In this document: positions 24,787 through 33,546 of the stretch, one piece after another
Layout of the letters: the number at the start of each line of letters is the position of its first letter
Numbering within the stretch: the stretch's first letter is position 1
Assembly: GCA_963545085.1 (NCBI GenBank)
Contig: CAUUHV010000011.1
Span: 6,570 to 70,569 of the forward strand
Reading direction: 5' to 3'
Source: Catonella sp963545085
Lineage (GTDB): Bacteria; Bacillota; Clostridia; Lachnospirales; Lachnospiraceae
Length of the DNA stretch: 64,000 nucleotides
Made by a program: the position numbers and the translations under genes
The notes under the pieces: generated by a model
What the model was told of the DNA's origin: nothing
What the model saw: the letters and a program-made list of their open reading frames with translations, nothing else
The model's database searches: none

Positions 24787-26184
24787 ATGAAAGAACACAA
24801 GAGAGGAAGTTTTTCGGGTAATGTAGGATTTGTAATGGCTGCGGCGGGAAGTGCCGTAGGCCTCGGCAATATATGGAGGTTTCCCTATCTTGCGGCAAAG
24901 GACGGTGGCGGACGGTTTCTGTTCTTTTATATAATACTTGCGTTAACCTTCGGGTTTGCTCTGCTTACAACAGAGGTGGCAATAGGAAGAAAGACGAGGA
25001 AAAGCCCGTTAACGGCTTACGGCGCCATAAATAAAAAATGGAAAGGAATAGGAGTTATCGCTTGTCTTGTGCCTACTCTTATTTTACCGTACTATTCACA
25101 GATAGGCGGCTGGGTGCTTAAATACTGTGTAACTTACATAACGGGTAACGGAAACGAAGCGGTTAAGGACGGGTATTTCACGGGTTTTATAACAGCTCAG
25201 GGTTCGCCTATCGCTTATGGAATAGTATTTTTGATAATTACGGCAGGTGTTGTATATCTCGGAGTTGATAAAGGAATTGAGAAGTACAGTAAGATTCTTA
25301 TGCCGATACTCCTGGTGCTTATTATAGGAATTTCGTTATATTCGCTTACTATAAGTCATACAGCTGCGGACGGAGTAACGAGAACCGGTATTGAGGGACT
25401 TAAGGTATATCTGCTTCCGGATTTTACCGGTATTACATTTAAAGAGCTTTTCATTACAGTCATGGAGGCTATGGGACAGCTTTTTTATTCGATAAGCGTT
25501 GCGATGGGTATCATGATAGCCTACGGTTCATACGTTAAAAAGGATATGAACCTTTTGCAGTCAATTAACCATATAGAGTTTTTTGATACCTTGGTGGCTT
25601 TTTTGGCAGGAATGATGATAATCCCCGCAATATATGTATTTTCGGGACAGGAGGGAATGTCGGCAGGTCCCGGACTTATGTTTATTTCGTTGCCTAAGGT
25701 ATTTCAGGCTATGGGAGGAGCGGGAACTATTATCGGTGCGCTGTTTTTTATAATGGTTGCTTTTGCGGCGGTTACTTCCTCGATTTCCGTAATGGAAGCT
25801 ATAGTTTCGAGCGCGATGGATTATTTCAAGTTCAGCCGAAGAAAGAGTGCCATTATAGTCGCTATATATTCCGTAATAGGAATTGTTGTTGTGTGCTTCG
25901 GCTACAACAGGTGGTATTTCGAGCTGCCGCTTCCAAACGGAGCGATAGGACAGATTCTTGATGTAATGGATTATGTCAGCAACAATATAATGATGCCGGT
26001 AGTCGCTCTTGCGACCTGTATATTGATAGGCTGGATAGCAAAGCCGGAAACCGTTATAGAAGAGGTGACTATAGGCGGAGTTAAGTTCAGGAGACGCAGA
26101 CTTTATATAGTAATGATTAAATATGTAGTACCGTTAATGCTTGTTGCCCTTCTTTTACAGGCATTAGGCATAATTAAACTTTGA
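24787..26184 (+). CDS. NSS-family sodium-dependent amino acid/neurotransmitter-type symporter
   Basis: 465 residues with about 11-12 membrane helices. The family signature GSAVGLGNIWRFPYLAAKDGGG, with the sodium-site region, opens helix 1, as in LeuT/MhsT-type transporters. AAGGAG lies 12 nt before the ATG. NSS transporters of bacteria import amino acids with Na+. The substrate (for example tryptophan, tyrosine or branched-chain) cannot be read from the sequence. Single gene between its own promoter and a terminator. Confidence 0.93.
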   Translation: MKEHKRGSFSGNVGFVMAAAGSAVGLGNIWRFPYLAAKDGGGRFLFFYIILALTFGFALLTTEVAIGRKTRKSPLTAYGAINKKWKGIGVIACLVPTLILPYYSQIGGWVLKYCVTYITGNGNEAVKDGYFTGFITAQGSPIAYGIVFLIITAGVVYLGVDKGIEKYSKILMPILLVLIIGISLYSLTISHTAADGVTRTGIEGLKVYLLPDFTGITFKELFITVMEAMGQLFYSISVAMGIMIAYGSYVKKDMNLLQSINHIEFFDTLVAFLAGMMIIPAIYVFSGQEGMSAGPGLMFISLPKVFQAMGGAGTIIGALFFIMVAFAAVTSSISVMEAIVSSAMDYFKFSRRKSAIIVAIYSVIGIVVVCFGYNRWYFELPLPNGAIGQILDVMDYVSNNIMMPVVALATCILIGWIAKPETVIEEVTIGGVKFRRRRLYIVMIKYVVPLMLVALLLQALGIIKL

Positions 26185-26200
26185 TATTATATATAAAAAG

Positions 26201-26246
26201 AGACTTTTGTGAAGTGATGATTTCTCATTTCACAAAAGTCTTTAAT
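26201..26246. terminator. Bidirectional terminator after the symporter
   Basis: AGACTTTTGTGAA pairs perfectly with TTCACAAAAGTCT, flanked by A-rich DNA on the left and TTTAATTTT on the right. It serves the symporter (plus) and the yvyF/comFC unit (minus). Confidence 0.8.
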
Positions 26247-26336
26247 TTTAAAATAAATGTATCGAACAACAGTAAAATCCCTTGCGGCGGCCGTGTAATG
26301 GAGAAAGCCCTGCTGTAGGAATGTCTGTCAAAGGAA

Positions 26337-26744
26337 TCAATTATCAAGAAAGCGCATACGCTCTTTTTCTCTTTCTTTTTTCTTCGGAGGCTCAGGCTTC
26401 TTAGGTTTTTCGTAGGCATTATCAAGCTGATTTATCATTTTTGTTTTACAATCGTTACAGAATCTGCCCGTCCTTATCATCTTACCGCAGTTCTCGCACT
26501 CTATTCCTACCGGTGAAGCTTCCGAAAAAACGAGTCTTTCCTCCCGGACCCATTTTTTTAACTGAGGAACGGACACCTTGCATTCCTGTGAAATCTGAGT
26601 AATACCGGCGGAAGGATTTTCTCTTATATAGTTTTTGGTATCCTGAAATTTTTCTTCCAGCTTTTTTTGGCAGTTAGGGCAAAGCCTTGGTCCTGAAAGA
26701 TAGTTAAATAAATTTCCGCACGCTCTGCAATTAGTCACTTCCAT
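26337..26744 (-). CDS. yvyF: Flagellar-operon-type zinc-ribbon protein (YvyF/TIGR03826-like)
   Basis: 135 residues. Two CxxC pairs near the N-terminus (NCRACGN, LCPNCQKK) and two further ones (ECENCGK, FCNDCKTK) suggest zinc ribbons around a helix-turn-helix-like segment (GITQISQECKVSVPQLKKWV). In Bacillus YvyF lies directly after comFC, the same order seen here. The start ATG 26744 lacks a strong site. Role in motility gene control is not established. The locus implies the organism, or its ancestors, carried flagellar genes. Confidence 0.75.
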   Translation of the reverse strand: MEVTNCRACGNLFNYLSGPRLCPNCQKKLEEKFQDTKNYIRENPSAGITQISQECKVSVPQLKKWVREERLVFSEASPVGIECENCGKMIRTGRFCNDCKTKMINQLDNAYEKPKKPEPPKKKEREKERMRFLDN

Positions 26745-26843
26745 TTGTAATGTTTCCTTTCCATAGAATAACTCTTATTCCGATTATATCACGTATTTAA
26801 TCTTAATCCAATACACAAATTTTTTTGAATTTTACTGTAGGAA

Positions 26844-27563
26844 TCAAACGGAAGCGATACAAAGAACATAAACTTTACTTACACCCGATTTCTTTAAAGT
26901 TTCGGAACATATATCGGCTGTATTTCCGGTAGTGTATATATCGTCAACTAAAAGTATCGAATTAAGATGCATGTTATAATACTTTGAGGATTTGTTTATT
27001 AAGAACGCTCCGTTCAGATTTTTCTTTCTTGCGGAAGGATCAAGGGTATTTTGCGCTTTGGTGCTTTTAACTCTTATAAGATAATCGGTAACTTCCGGAA
27101 TACCGCTCTTTTCAGATAAAATTCTTGTAATAAGCTCAGCCTGATTATATCCGCGTTCCCTTCTTCTGTTTATATGTATGGGAACGGGAATAATGGCTGA
27201 AATTTTTTCTTTTGAAAAAAGAAAATGAAAATGTTTAAATAAGTTTTCTGAATAGTAATCCGCAAATTCCCGTCTGTTTTTATATTTGAAGCGGGATAGT
27301 GAGTTTCTTATTATTTCATTATATGACCATAAGGAAAAAGCCCTGTCAAATGAAAAACTGTGTTTTTTGCAATTTTCACAGTATTCTTCAACATCGTTTT
27401 CCAGTTTTTTACCGCATTTAAAGCATAGAGGAGGAGATAGGGGAGAAAGAATATCGGAACATTCGTCACAAACGGTTTTACCCATGGGATAAACGACATC
27501 ATCGCAAACAGGACAGCGGCGAGGATATAGAAGCGTTAATAAACCTTTTACAACAGGGTACAT
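26844..27563 (-). CDS. comFC: ComFC-family phosphoribosyltransferase-like competence protein
   Basis: 239 residues from ATG 27563-27561, which has an ideal AAAGGAGGTAAAATG context; a longer in-frame start at 27692 adds 43 residues without homology. N-terminal zinc-finger Cys pairs (CPVCDDVV, VCDEC, CFKCGKK, YCENC) precede a phosphoribosyltransferase domain with PRPP loop ILLVDDIYTTGNTAD. ComFC helps DNA uptake in naturally competent Firmicutes, though ComFA is not adjacent here. Cotranscribed with yvyF, 99 nt apart. Confidence 0.9.
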   Translation of the reverse strand: MYPVVKGLLTLLYPRRCPVCDDVVYPMGKTVCDECSDILSPLSPPLCFKCGKKLENDVEEYCENCKKHSFSFDRAFSLWSYNEIIRNSLSRFKYKNRREFADYYSENLFKHFHFLFSKEKISAIIPVPIHINRRRERGYNQAELITRILSEKSGIPEVTDYLIRVKSTKAQNTLDPSARKKNLNGAFLINKSSKYYNMHLNSILLVDDIYTTGNTADICSETLKKSGVSKVYVLCIASV

Positions 27564-28089
27564 TTTACCTCCTTTATATTGAGATGTATAAAGAATTTTA
27601 GCCGTATAATGAATTTGGTGAAATAAATAGCGACAGTAGTCGTGTGCCGGAGAAGGCTTGCCGGTCATAAGAATAAAGACTGTAACAATCACAAGAATAA
27701 GCGAGTGAAGAATACTTATAATCTATACCTTAAATATGTCATAAATGTGTGAAAACAACGTTCTACAACAATAGAAAAAGAAGAAGGTATTAAAAAAGAA
27801 AGGAAATTAGTCTACATAAGTAGAATAAAAAACTTAAAAAACACAGCTTTAAGACACGTGATTAAAACGGCAGAGCGGATAAACGGTGAAGGACTGAAAA
27901 TATGCTTAACAGAAAACTTTTAACAAATTATGCATTTTACATTGACAGGTAAAAATGTTTATGCTATTATCTGTTCATGGAATTAATAATTTTGTAACAA
28001 CTTAAAAACAGTTATAACAATTTTGACATATTCGTATTGGAGAAGATTTGATAGTATGGCCAAGGTCATGATTTAAGGAGGTTTTAGGG
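27564..28089. other. 526-bp divergent intergenic region between comFC and the NlpC/P60 gene
   Basis: AT-rich. The plus-strand promoter at 27942 is the only clear element. No ORF with a ribosome binding site and no strong hairpin were found. Confidence 0.5.
27942..27970 (+). promoter_or_regulatory. Promoter of the SH3-NlpC/P60 gene
   Basis: TTGACA (27942-27947), 17-bp spacer, TATTAT (27965-27970). Leader of about 115 nt. Confidence 0.75.
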
Positions 28090-29526
28090 ATGCGGAGAAG
28101 TAAGCTTATTCGTATATGCGGCTTGGGACTATGCGCGGTAACTGCAGCAGCTGTTTTAATAAACGGAAATACCGGGGTTAAAGCGTCGGGACTTGCTAAG
28201 GGGAGCGGTCTTGCGGGAGTTTCTCTTTGTATGGATGAAGCGTTCGGACAGAGCGATAACAAGACGGCGAACAATGCGAGTACGGGAGCTTCGGTGCTTG
28301 CAATAGATGAGGCTATTTCCACAGCGCTTGCAGGTATGGATAAGGCTAATAACGTTACCGCCTTCTCACTTGAAATCGAGTCGGAAGGAGTACCGGCAGC
28401 ACCGGCTGAAGATATCGCGCCTGAGGAAAAGACCGAGGAGGCTACGGAAGAAAAGAAGTCGGAAGAGACGGATACGGCGGAAAATAAAACCGATGATGAT
28501 GACGAAGGTTCCGAAGGTAATAAAACAAAGGATGAGATGGAATCTACAGAGGAGGAAGTCAAGTCAAAGTATGAAAATATAGGAATATCCATTGCGGATC
28601 CTTATGTAAATATAAGAGGTAAAGCTAATACGGAAAGCAAAATAATAGGTAAGCTTTATAAAGGAAGCAAGTGTGATATATTAAAGACTGTAGGTGACTG
28701 GGTAAAGATTGAATCGGGTAATGCGAAAGGTTATATAAAGGCTGAGTTTCTCGCAAGAGGATTTGACGCCGAGGAGCTTATAGATGTGTACGGAACCAAG
28801 TTTGCCGTAGTAACTACGGAAACATTGAATGTAAGATTTGAGCCGAACACGGATTCAAGAATAGCAACTCTCGTTCCTTACGGCGAGAAGCTGCTTGTAA
28901 CAAAAAAAGATGGAGACTGGTATGAAGTATCTCTTAATGACGGAGCTGTAACCGGATGGGTTTCGGCGGAATTCGTTAAGGTTAAGATAAGTTGGAAGCA
29001 TGCCATTACAATTAAAGAAGAGATGGAAGAAGCGGCGAGAAAGGCGGCTGCGGAAGAGGCTCTTGCAAGACAGCAGGCAGCTTACGCGGCAAACAGTTCC
29101 GGTCAGACATCATCATCAACAACAAGAAAGAAAATTACTGTTGCGGACAGCGGAAATTATTCCGCTACCGGCGTAAATATAGCTAATTTTGCTCTTAAAT
29201 TTGTAGGAAACCCTTATGTATGGGGAGGAACAAGTCTTACAAACGGAGCTGATTGTTCAGGATTTGTACAGAGTGTATATAGAAACTTCGGAATAGGGCT
29301 TTCAAGAGATTCGAGATCTCAGTCCGGAAACGGAAGCTCTGTAAGCTTAAATGCTTTACAGCCGGGTGACCTTGTATTCTATGCGCCTAACGGATATAGA
29401 ATATCACATGTGGCTATTTATATCGGAGGAGGAAAGGTTGTACACGCAAGCTCGCCTCAGACAGGTATTATGGTTTCTTCCGTTTATCATTTGACTCCTT
29501 ATTGTGCAAGAAGAATTGTAAACTGA
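28090..29526 (+). CDS. Secreted SH3b-NlpC/P60 peptidoglycan hydrolase
   Basis: 478 residues. Signal peptide at the N-terminus (CGLGLCAVTAAAVLIN), an acidic low-complexity linker at about residues 105-160, then two bacterial SH3 domains (YVNIRGKANTESKIIGKLY and TLNVRFEPNTDSRIATLVP). The C-terminal NlpC/P60 domain has catalytic Cys389 (DCSGFVQ), His440 (SHVAIYI) and His452. Such DL-endopeptidases cleave peptide stems for cell separation. AAGGAGG precedes the ATG. Confidence 0.93.
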   Translation: MRRSKLIRICGLGLCAVTAAAVLINGNTGVKASGLAKGSGLAGVSLCMDEAFGQSDNKTANNASTGASVLAIDEAISTALAGMDKANNVTAFSLEIESEGVPAAPAEDIAPEEKTEEATEEKKSEETDTAENKTDDDDEGSEGNKTKDEMESTEEEVKSKYENIGISIADPYVNIRGKANTESKIIGKLYKGSKCDILKTVGDWVKIESGNAKGYIKAEFLARGFDAEELIDVYGTKFAVVTTETLNVRFEPNTDSRIATLVPYGEKLLVTKKDGDWYEVSLNDGAVTGWVSAEFVKVKISWKHAITIKEEMEEAARKAAAEEALARQQAAYAANSSGQTSSSTTRKKITVADSGNYSATGVNIANFALKFVGNPYVWGGTSLTNGADCSGFVQSVYRNFGIGLSRDSRSQSGNGSSVSLNALQPGDLVFYAPNGYRISHVAIYIGGGKVVHASSPQTGIMVSSVYHLTPYCARRIVN

Positions 29527-29548
29527 TATTTTAAGCAAGATAATATTA

Positions 29549-29587
29549 ACGTCCTGTTTTCGTTAACTGAAAACGGGGCGTTTTTTA
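29549..29587 (+). terminator. Intrinsic terminator of the NlpC/P60 gene
   Basis: ACGTCCTGTTTTC pairs with GAAAACGGGGCGT (G-U tolerant) followed by TTTTTTAT. Confidence 0.8.
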
Positions 29588-30145
29588 TGTAACGGGATAT
29601 AAGTATCAAAATTATAAAAGTCCGAGCGAGGCTTACAGTGAGAAGGATTTATTATTTTTTGACATTCCGATCGTAATAGGAAATTGCGCTTAAATTGAAT
29701 GCGCGCGGTTAAAAACTAATTTTCAGTAAATTGAAAGTTTTGATAGAAATAGGGTATATTTTCAGAATTGAAAATTTGAGAAAAAACTATTGATTTTAAT
29801 TTTTTTGTAAGAAGTGCACAAAAAATGGCAAATAAATTTGACAAATAGAAAAGATGACTTTAGTTTTCATTGAAAGTTATCAACAAAAAAGAAGCTTAAA
29901 TTATCACAAATCAAGGTTATAAACAAAGTTATCCACATTATCAACAAAAGTTTTGGGGTTCGTATACCTGTCAAGGAGGAAAATTCGTTTTGGAACTATT
30001 GTGAAAAATAAAAAAATATCTATAAAAGATATTTTCAGACTTGACAAGCTGATTTGTCAAAATTGAGAGATAAAATATTAAATATTCTAAAAATATACCA
30101 TTAAAATACAAAGGTGAAAAAATTTTTGTAAATTTAAAAAAGTTG
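29588..30145. other. AT-rich intergenic region before the tRNA operon
   Basis: No gene. Contents: a cluster of DnaA-box-like 9-mers at 29877-29946, a perfect TTGACAA-N6-TTGTCAA inverted repeat at 30041-30060 and long A/T runs. It ends at the tRNA promoter at 30146. Confidence 0.5.
29877..29946 (+). other. Cluster of five DnaA-box-like sites
   Basis: Same-strand 9-mers: TTATCAACA (29877), TTATCACAA (29901), TTATAAACA (29917), TTATCCACA (29929, exact consensus) and TTATCAACA (29938). The last two are tandem with no gap. Flanking DNA is very AT-rich. A minor or ectopic replication-control locus, or DnaA-titrating site, is possible; no dnaA or dnaN lies nearby. Confidence 0.5.
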
Positions 30146-30174
30146 TTGACAGATCATTTTCTCTCATATATAAT
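30146..30174 (+). promoter_or_regulatory. tRNA operon promoter
   Basis: TTGACA (30146-30151), 17-bp spacer, TATAAT (30169-30174): fully consensus. Expected start near 30181, 28 nt before tRNA-Pro. Confidence 0.85.
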
Positions 30175-30208
30175 ATCACTTGCGTTGGTCAGAGGAACTT
30201 AAAACTTT

Positions 30209-30283
30209 CGGGGTGTGGCTCAGTTTGGCTAGAGTACTTGATTTGGGATCAAGGGGTCGCAGGTTCGAATCCTGTCACCCCGA
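30209..30283 (+). tRNA. tRNA-Pro (TGG)
   Basis: Acceptor CGGGGTG/CACCCCG with discriminator A. Anticodon loop TTTGGGA places TGG as anticodon. T arm AGGTTCGAATCCT. No CCA is encoded. Confidence 0.95.
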
Positions 30284-30331
30284 CTTTTAAGGAAAATGGC
30301 AGCGCAGTATAAAATTTAATATTTCTTGTAT

Positions 30332-30402
30332 GCGGGTGTGGTTCAATGGTAGAACACCAGCCTTCCAAGCTGGATGCGTGGGTTCGATTCCCATCACCCG
30401 CT
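30332..30402 (+). tRNA. tRNA-Gly (TCC)
   Basis: Acceptor GCGGGTG/CACCCGC, discriminator T. Anticodon stem CCAGC/GCTGG with loop CTTCCAA gives TCC. CCA not encoded. Confidence 0.95.
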
Positions 30403-30433
30403 TTCGTTTTGAGTAAGACTTGGAACGAGGTAT

Positions 30434-30507
30434 GTACCAGTAGCTCAGTCGGATAGAGCAACGGCCTTCTAAGCCGTGTGTCGGGGGTTCGAATCCCTTC
30501 TGGTACA
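30434..30507 (+). tRNA. tRNA-Arg (TCT)
   Basis: Acceptor GTACCAG/CTGGTAC, discriminator A. Anticodon stem ACGGC/GCCGT with loop CTTCTAA gives TCT. Confidence 0.95.
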
Positions 30508-30530
30508 TCTTATAAGTTTTATTTTTAAAG

Positions 30531-30695
30531 CTCGAATTTTCACATCATAAGTCACAGACCTCTTAAACGGAGAGCTATGGCGGCATAAAATGTTTTAGTC
30601 TGTGGCTGTAGGGTGTGCCGAACGTCTTTGAAACAAATAATTACAAGCCTGCGGCTTGAGTATTTACTTTCCTGATGTTTCGTGAATAATTTGAG
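30531..30695. repeat. Palindromic interspersed repeat, copy A (within the tRNA cluster)
   Basis: About 165 bp with imperfect terminal inverted repeats (left CTCGAATTTTCAC, right CGTGAATAATTTGAG). It has an internal CACAGAC/GTCTGTG stem and a CAAGCC-TGC-GGCTTG hairpin. Both ends are shared in reverse orientation with 53662-53743 (GATGTTTCGTGAATAATTT and TCACA-CATAAGTCAC-like ends). It separates tRNA-Arg from tRNA-His. Confidence 0.6.
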
Positions 30696-30712
30696 TTAAA
30701 ATATTATAATAT

Positions 30713-30787
30713 GGTGGGTATAGCGCAGTTGGTTAGCGCGTCAGATTGTGGCTCTGAAGGCCCAGGGTTCGAATCCCTGTATCCACC
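30713..30787 (+). tRNA. tRNA-His (GTG)
   Basis: Acceptor GTGGGTA/TATCCAC with the His-specific G-1 (30713) opposite C73 (30787). Anticodon stem TCAGA/TCTGA with loop TTGTGGC gives GTG. Confidence 0.93.
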
Positions 30788-30819
30788 CTTGATGCGAAGG
30801 CCGCGGTCTTTGCATTTTT

Positions 30820-30891
30820 TGGGCTATAGCCAAGCGGTTAAGGCACGGGACTTTGACTCCCGCATCGGCGGTTCGAATCCGGCTAGCCCAG
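30820..30891 (+). tRNA. tRNA-Gln (TTG)
   Basis: Acceptor TGGGCTA/TAGCCCA, discriminator G. Anticodon stem CGGGA/TCCCG with loop CTTTGAC gives TTG. A glnS gene is present in the window, so this tRNA is likely charged directly. Confidence 0.93.
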
Positions 30892-30895
30892 TCGC

Positions 30896-30977
30896 GCGGA
30901 TATGGCGGAATTGGCAGACGCGCCGGATTTAGGTTCCGGTAGGGTATCCTGTGCAGGTTCAACTCCTGTTATCCGCA
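30896..30977 (+). tRNA. tRNA-Leu (TAG)
   Basis: Acceptor GCGGATA/TATCCGC, discriminator A, long variable arm. Anticodon stem CCGGA/TCCGG with loop TTTAGGT gives TAG. Only 4 nt separate it from tRNA-Gln. Confidence 0.95.
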
Positions 30978-30985
30978 GATAAGGT

Positions 30986-31018
30986 CGGACTTCTTATTAT
31001 ACTGAAGTCCGTTTTTTT
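30986..31018 (+). terminator. Intrinsic terminator of the tRNA operon
   Basis: CGGACTTC/GAAGTCCG perfect 8-bp stem followed by TTTTTTT. Confidence 0.9.
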
Positions 31019-31080
31019 GTATAATCAGGAAATTTCGGAGCAATTCCGTGCCGGTAGGCGTCAAATGCTTTTGACAACCT

Positions 31081-31182
31081 AATCCTATTATATAAAAAAC
31101 TCCGGGGGACCTGTCCGCGGCGGAAATGTAGATGTTGCTTTCTTAACCCCGCTGCAGGCGGTGAATCAGACGGAGCAGGATT
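31081..31182 (+). ncRNA. Candidate structured RNA upstream of the YitT-family gene
   Basis: A nested pairing encloses 102 nt: AATCCT (31081) with AGGATT (31177) and CTCCG (31100) with CGGAG (31171), with GC-rich sequence and further short pairings inside. It lies in the gap between the tRNA terminator and 31222. A leader structure or small RNA is possible; I recognise no known family. Confidence 0.3.
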
Positions 31183-31221
31183 CTTTCTTAAAATACAGCT
31201 TAAAAATACGCGAGGTCGGGT

Positions 31222-32085
31222 ATGTCGTTACTTGCAAAAGGCTCTAAGATTAAAGATTTTTTACTTATGACACTAAGTGTGGAAGTAATGGTTTTGGGAA
31301 TTTATTTTTTCAAATTTCCGAATAATTTTTCCTTTGGAGGTGTTACCGGACTTGCGGTAATTTTGGCAAATTATACTGCGGGTATTCTTACAAAAGGAAA
31401 TATTGTTCTTATACTTAATACGTTGCTTCTTTTGGTGGGATTTATTTTTTTAGGAAAAAGTTTCGGACTTAAGACGGTGTATTGCTCCGTGCTTATGTCC
31501 GTTTCAATACAGGCTTTGGAAACTTTTTGCCCGCTTACCGCGCCTCTTACGCAACAAAAGCTTGCCGAGCTTTGCTACGGAGTATTTCTTCCTGCGGTTG
31601 GAAGTGCCGTTTTATTTAATATAGGGGCTTCTTCAGGAGGAACTGATATACTTGCGATGCTTTTAAAGAAATATAGTGATATGAATATAGGAAAAGGTTT
31701 GCTGATTTCGGATTTCATACTTACCGTGCTTACTTTTCCGATATACGGTATTGAAACCGGACTTATGTCGTTTATAGGACTCGGAGTAAAGTCGTTAATA
31801 ATAGATAATGTCATAGAAAATATAAATATGTGTAAATACATAAATATAATCTGTAACAATCCGGATGCGATAATAAAATTCATAGAGTATGACTTGAAAC
31901 GTTCGGCGACTATAGTTGACGGACTCGGAGCTTATACCGGAACGCATAAAACCATGTTGCTTACAGTTGTAACGAGAAGGCAGGCGGTTCTTCTAAGGCA
32001 TTTTTTAAAAGAACATGAGCCGGGAGCATTTATTATAATAACCAATACAAGTGAAATAGTGGGAAAAGGCTTTTACAGGATTTAA
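31222..32085 (+). CDS. YitT-family membrane protein (DUF161 + DUF2179)
   Basis: 287 residues: five or six membrane helices in the first about 200 residues (FSFGGVTGLAVILANYT, GASSGGTDILAMLLKKY) and a cytoplasmic DUF2179-type C-terminal domain (RSATIVDGLGAYTGTHKTMLLTVV). Function of YitT proteins is not established. The start ATG 31222 has only a weak GAGGTCGGG nearby. It lies 10 nt before glmM. Confidence 0.88.
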   Translation: MSLLAKGSKIKDFLLMTLSVEVMVLGIYFFKFPNNFSFGGVTGLAVILANYTAGILTKGNIVLILNTLLLLVGFIFLGKSFGLKTVYCSVLMSVSIQALETFCPLTAPLTQQKLAELCYGVFLPAVGSAVLFNIGASSGGTDILAMLLKKYSDMNIGKGLLISDFILTVLTFPIYGIETGLMSFIGLGVKSLIIDNVIENINMCKYINIICNNPDAIIKFIEYDLKRSATIVDGLGAYTGTHKTMLLTVVTRRQAVLLRHFLKEHEPGAFIIITNTSEIVGKGFYRI

Positions 32086-32095
32086 GGAGGAATAT

Positions 32096-33448
32096 ATGGG
32101 AAAATATTTCGGGACGGACGGTTTCAGAGGAGAGGCTAATGTCGGGCTTACTGTAGAACATGCTTATAAAGCGGGACGTTTTTTAGGGCATTATTTCGGA
32201 AAGGAGCATAAGGCTAAAATAGTTATCGGCAAGGATACGAGAAGGTCGAGCTATATGTTCGAATATGCTCTGGTGGCGGGACTTACTGCAAGCGGAGCTG
32301 ATGCCTATCTTCTTCATGTAATAAGTACTCCGGGTGTTTCCTATGTTGTAAGAACGGAAGATTTTGACTGCGGAATAATGATTTCGGCAAGTCATAATCC
32401 TTTTTATGATAACGGTATTAAGATAATAAACGGAAGAGGATTTAAGCTTGAACCTGAAACTGAAGAACTTATAGAAAAATATATAGACGGCGAAACGGGA
32501 GAGCTTCCTTTGGCGACAGGAGAGAATATAGGCTGTACGGTGGATTATATTCAGGGAAGAAACAGGTATTTGGGCTATTTAATATCCCTTCCGACAAAGT
32601 CATTTAAAGATATGCGAATCGGACTTGACTGCTCGAACGGCTCGGCTCATCAGATAGCAAAGGCGGTATTTAACGCTTTAGGAGCGAAGACCTATGTTAT
32701 AAATGCGGAGCCTAACGGCGTGAATATCAACAACGGCTGCGGTTCCACTCATATTGAAGGGTTGCAGGCGTATGTAAAAGAAAACGGACTTGATTTGGGC
32801 TTTGCTTATGACGGGGATGCCGACAGATGTCTTGCAGTTGATGAGAACGGAAAGGTCGTGGACGGCGACGGAATACTTTTTATCTGCGGCAAGTATCTTA
32901 AGGACAGAGGAGAGCTGAACGGGAATACCGTAGTTACGACGGTTATGTCGAATTTAGGCTTATACAAAGCGCTTGACGAGCTCGGTATATCATATAAAAA
33001 GACGGATGTCGGTGATAAGTATGTAAGTGAGGAGATGGTAAAAAACGACTATTCGCTCGGAGGCGAGCAGTCGGGGCATATAATTTTCAGCAAATATGCC
33101 ACTACGGGAGACGGTGTTCTTACTTCTTTAAGAATTGCCGAGGCGATAGCGGAAAGTAAAAAAAGATTTTCCGAGCTTTCGGAAGGGTTTGTCAGATATC
33201 CGCAGCTGTTGGTGAACGTAAAAGTGACGGATAAGAATGCGGTAATGAAAGATGAGGATATTCTTAAGGTAAAGGACGAGGAAGAGGCAAAGCTTAACGG
33301 TAACGGCAGAATCCTTCTCAGAAAAAGCGGTACCGAACAGCTCATAAGGGTAATGGTCGAGGCGAAAACGGATGGGCTTTGTGAAGAACTTGCGGACAGG
33401 ATTGTTAAGGAAATAGAGAAGAAGGGATATAGAGAGGGTCTGAAATGA
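32096..33448 (+). CDS. glmM: Phosphoglucosamine mutase
   Basis: 450 residues, full length. Converts glucosamine-6-phosphate to glucosamine-1-phosphate for UDP-GlcNAc and wall synthesis. Start MGKYFGTDGFRGEAN, active-site phosphoserine Ser99 in ISASHNPFYDNGIKI, metal loop DGDADRCLAVD and the C-terminal phosphate loop RKSGTEQLIRVMVEA are all present. AGGAGG precedes the ATG. Confidence 0.96.
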   Translation: MGKYFGTDGFRGEANVGLTVEHAYKAGRFLGHYFGKEHKAKIVIGKDTRRSSYMFEYALVAGLTASGADAYLLHVISTPGVSYVVRTEDFDCGIMISASHNPFYDNGIKIINGRGFKLEPETEELIEKYIDGETGELPLATGENIGCTVDYIQGRNRYLGYLISLPTKSFKDMRIGLDCSNGSAHQIAKAVFNALGAKTYVINAEPNGVNINNGCGSTHIEGLQAYVKENGLDLGFAYDGDADRCLAVDENGKVVDGDGILFICGKYLKDRGELNGNTVVTTVMSNLGLYKALDELGISYKKTDVGDKYVSEEMVKNDYSLGGEQSGHIIFSKYATTGDGVLTSLRIAEAIAESKKRFSELSEGFVRYPQLLVNVKVTDKNAVMKDEDILKVKDEEEAKLNGNGRILLRKSGTEQLIRVMVEAKTDGLCEELADRIVKEIEKKGYREGLK

Positions 33449-33464
33449 CGAAATTTCGCAAGTC

Positions 33465-33493
33465 TTGTATTCCTATATGAATGATGATATAAT
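33465..33493 (+). promoter_or_regulatory. Promoter of tig-clpP-clpX
   Basis: TTGTAT (33465-33470), 17-bp spacer, TATAAT (33488-33493); AAGGAGG precedes the tig start. Confidence 0.65.
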
Positions 33494-33546
33494 AAAGTGC
33501 TGTCATAGCGGGCAGAGGCCTATAATTAAGGAGGAAATCAGAAGAA

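Noticed and set aside
30705..30710. TATAAT just before tRNA-His as a promoter
   Set aside because: It is only 3 nt upstream of the mature 5' end, too close for a normal start, and lacks a -35.
30249..30962. Short open frames across the tRNA cluster
   Set aside because: They run through six well-folded tRNA genes and lack coding features.
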